Below, piece by piece: positions 56,730 to 64,000 of a stretch of DNA of 64,000 bases. How positions within the stretch are numbered: position 1 is the first letter of the stretch; each line of letters starts with the position of its first letter. Origin of the DNA: Lasiosphaeria ovina (Eukaryota; Ascomycota; Sordariomycetes; Sordariales; Lasiosphaeriaceae). The translations under genes were made by a program, and so were the position numbers. A model generated the notes under the pieces. The model ran no database searches and was not told where the DNA came from. It saw only the letters and a program-made list of their open reading frames with translations. The DNA lies in assembly GCA_033439765.1 (NCBI GenBank), contig JAULSN010000004.1, positions 3,730,001 through 3,794,000 of the forward strand. Direction: 5' to 3'.

Positions 56730-57236
56730 CTATGCCTGCCAGCGCCCCGAGACGGGTGCTTCGGTGTGCAGATCACCGACCTCCTCGGGCTCCCCAGTCA
56801 GCGCCTCCAGAAACAGGATCGGATACCTGCCGGTGACGGAGTTGAACCAGTGGGCGTGCGATCGCCAGGATCCTCCCAGCAGCAGGAAGACGGGCGGATA
56901 CTGCCCAACGCGGTTGTTTCGGTGGTAGAGCACGACGGCGTATTTGTTCACGATCTTGAGTCGTTCTTGGCATATAAAGGGCGGAGACGGGGCCGGTGGT
57001 GGTGGCGACTTGGAGGAGGGGGTCGGCTGTTGAGTTGTTGCTGCCGTTGCTGTTGCTGTTGGCGGAGGAGTAATCAGCGCCTGGTGCCTCTGGAGCCCCT
57101 CCAGGTCGTGAAGTTCGAACCAGTGTCCGCACCCGCACAAGGCTGCCACGGGCAGGGGATCGTGGAGGTCCACCGGCGGCTGCTGTTCGGGATCGCAGCA
57201 CCTTACTAGATCGGTCATCTCGCGAGCGGCCGGCAT
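56730..57236 (-). CDS. Array member B: uncharacterised W-x-C-x-C-G-x-W family protein
   Basis: Predicted single-exon protein of 168 residues starting M-P-A-A-R-E-M-T-D-L. The start is set by alignment to member A and by the leader similarity; a longer open frame extends upstream. Motif 1 is A-A-L-C-G-C-G-H-W-F (31-40), with Cys at 34 and 36. The linker (50-87) is Thr/Pro/Gln-rich. Motif 2 is L-K-I-V-N-K-Y-A-V-V-L-Y-H-R. Motif 3 is L-G-G-S-W-R-S-H-A-H-W-F-N-S-V-T. The terminal motif T-G-E-P-E-E-V-G-D-L-H-T-E-A-P-V is nearly that of member C. It is the closest paralogue of member A, with the same size and order. Confidence 0.77.
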   Translation of the reverse strand: MPAAREMTDLVRCCDPEQQPPVDLHDPLPVAALCGCGHWFELHDLEGLQRHQALITPPPTATATAATTQQPTPSSKSPPPPAPSPPFICQERLKIVNKYAVVLYHRNNRVGQYPPVFLLLGGSWRSHAHWFNSVTGRYPILFLEALTGEPEEVGDLHTEAPVSGRWQA

Positions 57237-57714
57237 GGCGATGGTGATGGAGATTGTTCTCTGGCAGAGGTTAAAGAGATGACCAGACTCAGACGCCAAA
57301 GAAAAACTAGGGATGTTCTGTTCCGGCGACTGGATGTGTAGTTAATCGGTGTCTGTGGGAGAGAGATCTCATGGGAGAGTGGAAGGACGACACAGCATCG
57401 CATCCGGAACTTGGGCGGTATTTATACCTTGAAGATTGGGAATGAGGTGTGGTGACTGCTGTTTTGCATGAGCAACAAACAATCGTCATGGCAAGGGGCT
57501 GGACGGTCACGCATTGGTAAATAGGTTGAGGGCGAGAGGGGAGTAGCAGCATTCATCTCACGTTTGGGACGAGGCGGATCCAGTTGAAGAGCTGGGTGAC
57601 GTGTGAGTGAAATCCAGAAACAAAGAGCTGAAACAACTTGAACTATTCAGCCCGGCCATGCTTCAAAAGCTCAGATTGTAGTGTGGCTCTTTTACTACAA
57701 AGCGGAACATTGGT

Positions 57715-57810
57715 ACGGGTTTGTTTTGTTTCGTCCACCCAAGGAGCGACTTCCGCGTTAGATATATCACCAAAGTGAAATGCCTTGTACCCATCACCAC
57801 GCACACACTG
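57715..57810. repeat. Short dispersed repeat copy 2, beside the four-gene array
   Basis: The core AAGGAGCGACTTCC, a TATATCACCA word and ATCACCACGCACACACT match the copy at 27803-27856. This copy has about 29 extra bases between the two ATCACCA words, and the short copy contains a single one. It lies in the gap between members B and C. Confidence 0.6.
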
Positions 57811-57836
57811 AAATGAACACAATCAAGATGGTACGG

Positions 57837-58030
57837 GGTTAAACCACTATTATGATTCGCCGCATTATCTAGGGAAAAAGAAAAGGAACATAAACGGATA
57901 TCAAGTCATTGAGGGTGACAATGGTTACGGGTTTAAGTCCCATTATGATTCACCGTGCATGATTCTAGAAGTACGCTCACGAGACAACCTCGAAGAAGGG
58001 AAAGTAGCACAAACGCATATCAATCCATTA
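57837..58030. repeat. Imperfect tandem duplication, about 90 bases
   Basis: Two units start at about 57838 and 57928. Each has a TTATGATTC[GA]CCG core and ends with a CGGATATCAA/CGCATATCAA and ATT[GA]A-type segment. The units have diverged by several substitutions and small gaps. Non-coding. Confidence 0.55.
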
Positions 58031-58037
58031 AGCACGA

Positions 58038-58742
58038 TCATGACTCTCTACGCCATCCGTTCTGCTCACGCAGCTGCGCAGGCCCATTTCTCCGCCGTCT
58101 CTCCAGGCCTCTGAAACGCTCCGCGACAGGCGCCTCGGTATTCAGACTAGCAACCTGCTCCGGCTCGGCGGTCAGATACTCGCAAAAGACACGCGCCATC
58201 CCCCGCTCGACCTGTTCCCGGCCGTCCAGAGCAGGGGGCACGTAGCTGGGGTGTCCCGGCGGGTAGTGGGTGCCGCCGGGATAGAAGCCCGCGGCGCCGT
58301 AGTAGCCGTACTTGCCTTGGCCAAGGTACATTGCGTCGACCCTGTAGAGGCTGGGGTCTGCCAGAGGCTGGGGCTGCTGCTCCTGCGGCGGCCGCATCTT
58401 GACGTTGTAGTGGATGGCATGGTCACGCCACTGGCCATTGTACAGGCCGGCGCCGTCGCGCTCGCTGGTGCTGTCCGCGAGCCGGGACCCGCCCCGGCGC
58501 ACGACGACGCCGTACCGGTTCACGACGTCAAAGGGGATCCGCGGGGGTCTATCGTTGTTTCCGTCAGAGTCCGAGTCTTCGTCATTGGGGTGCAGGCCGC
58601 ACCGCGCGCACGAGTTCTCAATCTGCTCCCACTCGCCGCACGCCCACACCCACGCGACCTCGCGCGGGTTGTAGAGGTAGAGCGGTGTCTCCTCGGGGTC
58701 GTACCGCTTTCCTAGGCCGTTGATTTGCCAGGGAGCCACCAT
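58038..58742 (-). CDS. Array member C: uncharacterised W-x-C-x-C-G-x-W family protein, long form
   Basis: Predicted single-exon protein of 234 residues starting M-V-A-P-W-Q-I-N-G-L. Motif 1 is V-A-W-V-W-A-C-G-E-W-E-Q (29-40). The first Cys of the pair is replaced by Trp, so only C35 remains. It has two further Cys at 45 and 48 (C-A-R-C) that could compensate. Motif 2 is F-D-V-V-N-R-Y-G-V-V-V-R-R and motif 3 is G-L-Y-N-G-Q-W-R-D-H-A-I-H-Y-N-V. The extra segment A-M-Y-L-G-Q-G-K-Y-G-Y-Y-G-A-A-G-F-Y-P-G-G matches member D but not A or B. The tail T-A-E-P-E-Q-V-A-S-L-N-T-E-A-P-V links it to A and B. It is thus intermediate between the short and long forms, ending in a basic Arg-rich stretch. Confidence 0.77.
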   Translation of the reverse strand: MVAPWQINGLGKRYDPEETPLYLYNPREVAWVWACGEWEQIENSCARCGLHPNDEDSDSDGNNDRPPRIPFDVVNRYGVVVRRGGSRLADSTSERDGAGLYNGQWRDHAIHYNVKMRPPQEQQPQPLADPSLYRVDAMYLGQGKYGYYGAAGFYPGGTHYPPGHPSYVPPALDGREQVERGMARVFCEYLTAEPEQVASLNTEAPVAERFRGLERRRRNGPAQLREQNGWRRES

Positions 58743-59270
58743 GGTTACTGTTGAGATGGGGAGAAGAGAGAGTTAAGCTGTGTTCTTGTGATAAGACGTA
58801 TCTAATTCGTGCGAGTCTCTCTTTCTCTTTTACTATGCGTATTTACACGTGAGTACCGAACCCAGAGTAAACAGTCTTACAATCAGCAAAAAGTTCAGTA
58901 TTAATATTAACACTGCAGAGCCACATCGCCGCGTAGTGTGAAAGACAATGCATTGTCGAACGTTGTCACGCTTGTTCGCGAATAATCTGTCAGGGCCGAA
59001 AGGGGCTTTGTTCGTTGGCCGTGTGGCCGGCACAATTTAGGCACTTGTGTTTACCTAAGTCTAAGCGTGCAGAGAGTCGTAAATTCCAACAAAGAAACAT
59101 CTTTCCCCTGCCGGATGGGCAGCCCCTGAAACTAGACTCTTTTCGCAAGGCCCTCTACTAAAATGTCTAGAAACACAGAGAGAACAACTTGGAACCAGGC
59201 ACCTCGACGCCTCGCGAAAGTAGGAACCAACAACACCACACATGAACTTCTATCCAAACGCAACTCAACT
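58743..59270. other. Intergenic C/D
   Basis: A 528-base gap, no gene seen. Its left end holds the promoter and leader of member C, its right end the 3' flank of member D. Confidence 0.45.
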
Positions 59271-60041
59271 TCAAACCTCCCCCGACGGCGCCCCCGGCTC
59301 AGCACCTCCTCCCGACCCGTCCTGGAGGAGCCATGCATTGCCCCTCAAGAACCGCCTCGACGGGACGCCCCACGTGTCGGGGCTGAAGACATGATTCTCA
59401 TACCACGCGTAGTAGGCATCATACTGCGGCTCGTCCTCGGGGTACGCGTCCACCCTCCCACCACTAGGGTCCGGCCCCCTAGAGTACGCCGGCCAGCGGA
59501 ACCTCGAGCGACGCTTCTCAGGCGGCGGGGCGGCCGCGCCACCAGGCCAGAACCCCGCCGCGCCGTTATACCCCCCGCTCCCCTGGCCGGGGTACATGGC
59601 ATTATGGACAGCCGTCGCCAAGCTATCCGGATACGGGCCGAGCGGCGGCGGCAGCACTCTTGGGTCGGGGCCGTAGTATCCGCGCTTCTGGCCGGCCGCG
59701 ACGCGGACCTCGACGAAGTGGTTGGCGTGCTGGCGCCAGCGGCCGCGGTACAGGCCGAGGCCGCGGCCGGGCGCGCCGACGTTTGTCCAGGTGGCGGCGC
59801 CGCGGCCGACGACGACGCAGAACTCGTTGACCACGTCGTAGCCCTCGTCGGCGTGCGCGCGCACGCTGCGCAGCGCCGAGCGGAACTGGGCGCAGGTTGG
59901 GCGGCATCGCTGTGCAGAGATCAGGTGCCACTCGCCGCACGCGCACACCCATGCTGCTGGCTCGGCCTTGTCCCAGCCTGCCGGCTCGATGCTAGGGTTG
60001 TGCGGGTACGTCGTGCCGAGGAGGTCCCACGGCGCGGGCAT
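59271..60041 (-). CDS. Array member D: uncharacterised W-x-C-x-C-G-x-W family protein, longest form
   Basis: Predicted single-exon protein of 256 residues. The start M-P-A-P-W-D-L-L-G is chosen by alignment with the other members. An in-frame ATG at 60119 would add 26 residues, mostly Pro encoded by the G/C run, and is judged less likely. Motif 1 is A-A-W-V-C-A-C-G-E-W-H-L (29-40). Two more Cys (C46, C50) follow. Motif 2 is Y-D-V-V-N-E-F-C-V-V-V-G-R-G and motif 3 is G-L-Y-R-G-R-W-R-Q-H-A-N-H-F-V-E-V. The Gly/Tyr-rich block M-Y-P-G-Q-G-S-G-G-Y-N-G-A-A-G-F-W-P-G-G is shared with C. The last 60 residues are unique, with Y-D-A-Y-Y-A-W-Y-E-N-H-V-F and no T-x-E-P-E motif. The function is unknown. 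Confidence 0.76.
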   Translation of the reverse strand: MPAPWDLLGTTYPHNPSIEPAGWDKAEPAAWVCACGEWHLISAQRCRPTCAQFRSALRSVRAHADEGYDVVNEFCVVVGRGAATWTNVGAPGRGLGLYRGRWRQHANHFVEVRVAAGQKRGYYGPDPRVLPPPLGPYPDSLATAVHNAMYPGQGSGGYNGAAGFWPGGAAAPPPEKRRSRFRWPAYSRGPDPSGGRVDAYPEDEPQYDAYYAWYENHVFSPDTWGVPSRRFLRGNAWLLQDGSGGGAEPGAPSGEV

Positions 60042-61177
60042 GCTGGTTTCTGTCTGTGTTGGGGGTGTTGGCTTGATAAAGGGGGGGGGGGGAGGGGGGG
60101 GAGGGGGGCGTTCTTGCATATAAGGGGCGAAATGCTAAGTTCAAGCAGAGCGCATTCACGTCTAAATACTGCTGGTATCTTGGGCTGTGTTGGTTGACTG
60201 ATAGGGGGAGAAAGGAAAAACTCGAAAGCGACCTGGTATTAATACTCTTCCCCATGAAGCCGTTCAAAGAAAGAGTCACGCATAGTTGATGATTCGCGTC
60301 ATAGCCGTGATCAGAGTAAAGAGTCGACAGTAACAGCCCGCCGAGAGAAACCGACCCAGACAAAGTCCTACAGGGCTTCCCTACGAGTCCTATGCTAATA
60401 CTCAGTCAGATATATAGTCATAGCGAGTTGCGGGTTTTAAGGGTAGAGTGTGCAGAATGAGCAATCAAGCTCTGAGAGATCTAATGGATGATCGGGACTG
60501 TTGGTTCAAAATAGCCTGATGGCGGGCGCTTGCTGCAAGCCAGTCACTCACATCGCGTGTCAGAGGCCACTGTAAACGTGGAGACGAAAGCTCTTTCGAG
60601 TCGGCGGTTTCCGCAAGAGTGTCGGCCCTAAAACACTGAGCAATAAAAAATGTCAACTCTCACACCTAGCTTTCCGTCATCAAGAAGGAAAACAAGAAAA
60701 ATGCAGACTCACCAGTTGCAGCCCAAGGCATCTCATCGAGAATCATTACATACCGGCATTGACTACTTTGTCAGACCTGGACCACACCTGTATGCTACTG
60801 ATTGCTCATTTAGCTATTGTCAATACCGAGGTTTCCTATCCATACACGTAGACCAGTAAGCAAGAACTCAGAAGGTTCAACTCAAGCTCACAACCTTCTT
60901 TTCGCCGCAAGGAATATGTATCCTCGCCTGGTCTCCAGCAAGTACCGATACGTGTAAAGCAATACCAACGCCCCAGCCGATCCACCACTTCGCGCAAAAC
61001 TCCGGCTAACGAGCCATATCTGCTCCAGTATCCGTAGACCATCCAGGTAAAATCAATTCGTTATGTCATCTAACACCATAAAAGATCGGTGTGGATAACC
61101 AGAACTATCGCACAAAATGAACTACGTGAGTATCATGGCTCACACGACCCAAAGCTCTCTGGGCCACCCATATCCCC
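60042..61177. other. Intergenic between member D and the Myb-like gene
   Basis: No gene was seen. The G-run at 60081-60108 (listed separately) lies in the member D leader. The rest is AT-richer than the neighbours and may be decayed sequence. Confidence 0.4.
60081..60108. repeat. G12-A-G8-A-G6 purine tract in the member D leader
   Basis: Three G runs broken by single A residues, on the plus strand, upstream of the minus-strand start of member D. In the transcript it reads as C runs. On the plus-strand DNA it could form a G-quadruplex. Confidence 0.85.
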
Positions 61178-62344
61178 TTAACGGCCATCTCGGTTCTTGA
61201 TGATCGACTTCTTCTCGTCGAACTTGTGCTTCAGATACTGCGCGGGAATCCTGCGTCCGGTGATGTTGAAGAATTCCGACTCGAGTTGGAGGTAGAAGTT
61301 GGCGCGGCGTCTGGCGGAGAGCAGAGCGATAATGTTGCATTCGCTCTCGGTGAGCCGGTCGTCAGGAATCACAAGATCCTTCTCCTTGATATGCTCTCTG
61401 TACAAATGGAAGAAGTGCATTTCGTGGAGATAGAGGTTCTGTTCGTATGCGGCAGAATCATCCTGGCCATCGTCGGTGGGGCTGGGCTCAGAGACGGATT
61501 CGCAAACAGATGATTTGTCCTTGCCCCAGTGGCTCTTCTCGTGGTGGTGGGCTTGCTCGCGGGCTTCAGTGAGCTCGTTGTTGCCGTCATTAGCTATGTC
61601 ATTCGCAGCGAGCGTATTGCCGGCCGTGGTAAGCACTTTGTGGCGCTTCTGCACCTCCTTCTTGCCGCGCTTGACCGACTTTCCAATCTCTGCCCAGGTG
61701 CTGCCTCCTTTCTTCATCGACAGGACTTTGGCGTCATCTGCGGCCGACCAGACAGGGCCACCCGTCGCTTTGCCACCCGTCTCCTTGGGGGTCCTGGCTT
61801 CATCGTCTGAGTCACGACAGCCGGTGGACTCTGCAATCGTATCGCCCTTGGCCGAGGTGCCGTCGGCGTTCTCATTCTGCGAAGAAGCCGACGCCACCTT
61901 GGGCTGTTTGCCCGACTTTGACGACTTGTGGGACTTCTTGAGGCAGTCCTTTTTGATCTGGGCCTCGTCGTTGCCCTGGTTGGCCTTCTTGGACGCACGC
62001 TTGATAATGATGCGGACGTCCTTGTTGTCGCCAGAATCCTCGTCTTCATCGTCCGAGTTGGACGAATCAGAATCCGAGTTGGTGGGGCCGGCGACATACC
62101 CCGTGTCCTCAGACTCGTCGGCCACGGCCCTGCTATCGGGAGTGTAAGTAATGCGGTTCTCAATGATGATTTTGATGACTTGGGGGTTCACCGACACAGC
62201 ACGGGCTGGCTTGGAAGCCGGCTTGGGGCGAGGCCCCCTCAGGACGAGGGGACCCCGCCCGACAAGCCAGCTCGACATGGAGAATTTGACGTTGCCGGCC
62301 TTGACATCGTCGGAAGTGATCTGGTCGTCGTTTCGAGGCGGCAT
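61178..62344 (-). CDS. Myb-like domain protein, putative chromatin or transcription factor
   Basis: Predicted single-exon protein of 388 residues starting M-P-P-R-N-D-D-Q-I-T. The middle holds one Myb/SANT-like repeat (about 198-238): P-V-W-S-A-A-D-D-A-K-V-L-S-M-K-K-G-G-S-T-W-A-E-I-G-K-S-V-K-R-G-x-x-E-V-Q-K-R-H. Trp residues stand at the positions expected for the first and third hydrophobic core. Before it is an acidic S-D-x-S-D-D-E-D-E-D stretch followed by basic K-K runs, suggesting nuclear location. The last 70 residues form a second conserved block (A-R-R-R-A-N-F-Y-L-Q-L-E-S-E-F-F-N-I-T-G-R-R-I-P) typical of fungal Myb-like proteins of this size. Targets are unknown. A single repeat suggests protein interaction or weak DNA binding rather than a classic R2R3 factor. 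Confidence 0.78.
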   Translation of the reverse strand: MPPRNDDQITSDDVKAGNVKFSMSSWLVGRGPLVLRGPRPKPASKPARAVSVNPQVIKIIIENRITYTPDSRAVADESEDTGYVAGPTNSDSDSSNSDDEDEDSGDNKDVRIIIKRASKKANQGNDEAQIKKDCLKKSHKSSKSGKQPKVASASSQNENADGTSAKGDTIAESTGCRDSDDEARTPKETGGKATGGPVWSAADDAKVLSMKKGGSTWAEIGKSVKRGKKEVQKRHKVLTTAGNTLAANDIANDGNNELTEAREQAHHHEKSHWGKDKSSVCESVSEPSPTDDGQDDSAAYEQNLYLHEMHFFHLYREHIKEKDLVIPDDRLTESECNIIALLSARRRANFYLQLESEFFNITGRRIPAQYLKHKFDEKKSIIKNRDGR

Positions 62345-63787
62345 TGTGGCGGTGGTGATGCTGCGCGAGGCGTAAGTAATTGGTTAAGTGAGGTAGAGGT
62401 TGAAGTTTGAGATTTGAGGTTTGGATTTGAGATTTTAGATTTGAGACTCGAGGTGATGTTGTGGTGGTGGGATTTGTTGGGTTCACCGACCATCGAAGAG
62501 AATGCGCCAACAGCCGCCTAGTCAGGGCAGTCAGAAAGCGGTGGGTAGTGGGGGGCGGGAAAGGTCGTGACTAGTGGTCTGGCAGAGAACCCGGCAGAGA
62601 GAGGAAGATGTATGAGGGAAGGAGGAATAGAAGCGACGACTCGCGGTAAGGTTGAAGGTTTGAGGCGTTGTTACACGTTGATGTTTGCAAGAAGGAAGAT
62701 GCAGCGGGTTGAACGCGACAATTTCCAATGAAGAGAGATGCCAAGGGCCTGTTTAACCAGCCTTTCGATGTGCGAAAGGAGGGGAAGAAGAAGCGTGACT
62801 GTGCCAGGGTGTGGAGGTTTTGGAGTAAGCGGACAGAAGCGAGGTGGTGAAGACGGGAGGAGTAAGGAAGGAGGAAAGAGCCCGGGTTTTGAGGACGAGG
62901 TAAGGAAGTGCACCTTCCTTCCGCCAGCGAAACACCACAGCAGTCAAATGTAGTCTGTGCGCCACTCCGGGGACGGCCAGTACCGACCGCAACGGATTAC
63001 ATACGCCTGTATCTTGCCAAGCTCCCCTTCCCTACGCAAGTGCCCGTAAGATGCCTTGCTGCCCGAGCGGATGCCGCATTTCAGCAGTAATTTACCTGCG
63101 ACTGACGTTTGTTTTCGTTGGCCATAGAAAATAGTAATAGTACGTCTAGGTAGACCACCGTAGATGAAAGAGACGTTCTGTAACAGCTATCGAGTTTTCA
63201 CTACATTCGTTTCTTTCAAGCGTACCATTTCCGGCAGAACAGAACAATCGAGCAGCCGTACAATAAACAATCATCATGTCAACATGCAAAGTACATACAT
63301 TCAACGATACAAAAAATATTGAGTAAAATCTAATGTTTGGACGGCAATAATGAAGCTTGAGCGGAAATGAAAGCAGGAATTGTCCAGGCACCCGCCGGAC
63401 AAGCAGAAATACAGAAGAAAGGGGAGAGCCTAAGACAAGGAGGTTATGCGAACATGACCGGAAACAAGACGTAATGGCAACCTGATGCAAAACTTGATTA
63501 TCCTCACTTTGTCTTGGTGCTGTCTGATGACTTGACGTTGGAGCGTGCAGAGCCTCAAATCCGAACGCCAGGGGTGATGGACCGGATGATGTTGCCAGGG
63601 GGAACGGAAGGGGCCACAAAAAGGACCTGCCGCTGAGTCATCAAGTTCCTTTGAGAAAGGGGAACACAGCAGCAGATCACGGCCGAACCCGCAAGCAAAC
63701 AACCCGTGAGCTACTACGTATCGAGCCGAACCGAAAGACCTTGGGAGATAAAAAGACGCGAACTCGAGAATTAATCGGAAAAGAAAC
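62345..63787. promoter_or_regulatory. Divergent promoter region, Myb-like gene and DUF4202 gene
   Basis: A 1.4-kb non-coding interval between divergent starts. T-A-G-A-T-T-T-G-A-G type imperfect repeats lie at 62404-62450, in the Myb-like leader. No gene was recognised. Confidence 0.4.
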
Positions 63788-64000
63788 ATGGAACCTCTTG
63801 TGGGAAACTACGCCACGGCCTCGCAGCTCATCGATGAGGCGCACTGGCAGGACCCCAAGACGATCGAGGGAATGAGCGGCCCTGTCCCGTACGAGCTTCA
63901 CTATGCGCAGAAAATGACGCGCTGGCTCGCGGCGCGCAGCCCAGAGGCCTCGCCGACCTTGCAGCTTGCCTGCCGTGCGCAGCATTTTCGACGGTCCGTT
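63788..64000 (+). CDS. DUF4202 family protein, 5' part
   Basis: The first 71 codons of a gene that runs off the window. The start is the ATG in AAACATGGAACC. The frame reads M-E-P-L-V-G-N-Y-A-T-A-S-Q-L-I-D-E-A-H-W-Q-D-P. Then V-P-Y-E-L-H-Y-A-Q-K-M-T-R-W-L and L-Q-L-A-C-R-A-Q-H-F-R-R follow; these blocks are diagnostic of DUF4202. The family usually shows the order I-D-A/E-x-N/H-x-x-D-P, then P-x-E-L-x-Y-x-x-R/K-M-T-x-W-L, then A-x-R-A-Q-H. Its His residue suggests a metal-dependent HD-like helical fold, but no enzyme activity is established. The remaining part lies to the right of the window, so any introns cannot be assessed. Confidence 0.85.
   Translation, partial: MEPLVGNYATASQLIDEAHWQDPKTIEGMSGPVPYELHYAQKMTRWLAARSPEASPTLQLACRAQHFRRSV

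Larger units (their letters stand above)
57237..58037. other. Intergenic B/C with repeat elements
   Basis: An 801-base gap without a gene holds the second copy of the dispersed repeat (57729-57810) and an imperfect tandem duplication (57837-58030), both listed separately. The 5' leader of member B lies at the left. Confidence 0.5.

Noticed and set aside
59163..60197. 344-codon plus-strand frame opposite array member D
   Set aside because: It is an antisense shadow with Arg/Ala/Val-biased composition, and the four-way alignment supports the minus-strand frame.
63146..63619. 157-codon minus-strand frame upstream of the DUF4202 gene
   Set aside because: No domain or codon-use support was found. 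It lies where a promoter is expected.

Overview
The window is a GC-rich, gene-dense segment of a filamentous ascomycete genome, most likely a Sordariomycete. The reasons are the short GT-AG introns (48-170 bases) with CTAAC/CTGAC-like branch sites, several genes interrupted within their first few codons, and a set of typical filamentous-fungal proteins: SCAP, a PPPDE-thioredoxin-PUL fusion, a heme-oxygenase-like membrane protein and a DUF4202 protein. The species cannot be named from the sequence alone. No bacterial-type operons, CRISPR arrays or intact transposons were seen.

Left part (1-25 kb): the 3' end of a glyoxalase II gene; a tRNA-Phe gene with a 19-base intron; an EF-hand-like protein with degenerate loops; a class II eIF4E (4EHP-like); a Ser-rich protein with three short Ile-Lys-x-Lys-Val repeats; a kinesin-3 motor without the usual tail; a PPPDE-thioredoxin-PUL protein; a Golgi GDPase of the GDA1/CD39 family; a degenerate MoxR/Mg-chelatase-type AAA protein; and the Rab GTPase Ypt7.

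Middle part (25-47 kb): an SLC35F-type membrane transporter; a heme-oxygenase-like protein with a C-terminal anchor; a Cdt2-like WD40 substrate receptor transcribed divergently from SPB1, the ribosome-biogenesis methyltransferase; a JMJD7-like JmjC hydroxylase convergent with SPB1; and SCAP, the sterol sensor that escorts SREBP.

Right part (47-64 kb) is looser and more lineage-specific. It holds a 72-residue Cys/His-rich protein, a divergent 14-3-3-like protein, then four same-strand paralogous genes of unknown function (55.9-60.0 kb). After these come a Myb-like protein and the 5' end of a DUF4202 gene at the right edge. The four-gene array is the most novel object here. Its members share an N-terminal A-W-x-C-x-C-G-x-W motif at a fixed distance from the start, a V-V-N-[KR]-Y block, and a G-x-W-[RK]-x-H-A-x-[HW] block. 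A short degenerate repeat beside the array has a second copy at 27.8 kb.

Most genes are independent housekeeping functions (translation, rRNA processing, membrane traffic, sterol sensing, ubiquitin biology). There is no evidence of a metabolic gene cluster. All gene models were built by reading splice signals and checking that exon lengths keep frame; none has transcript support here.
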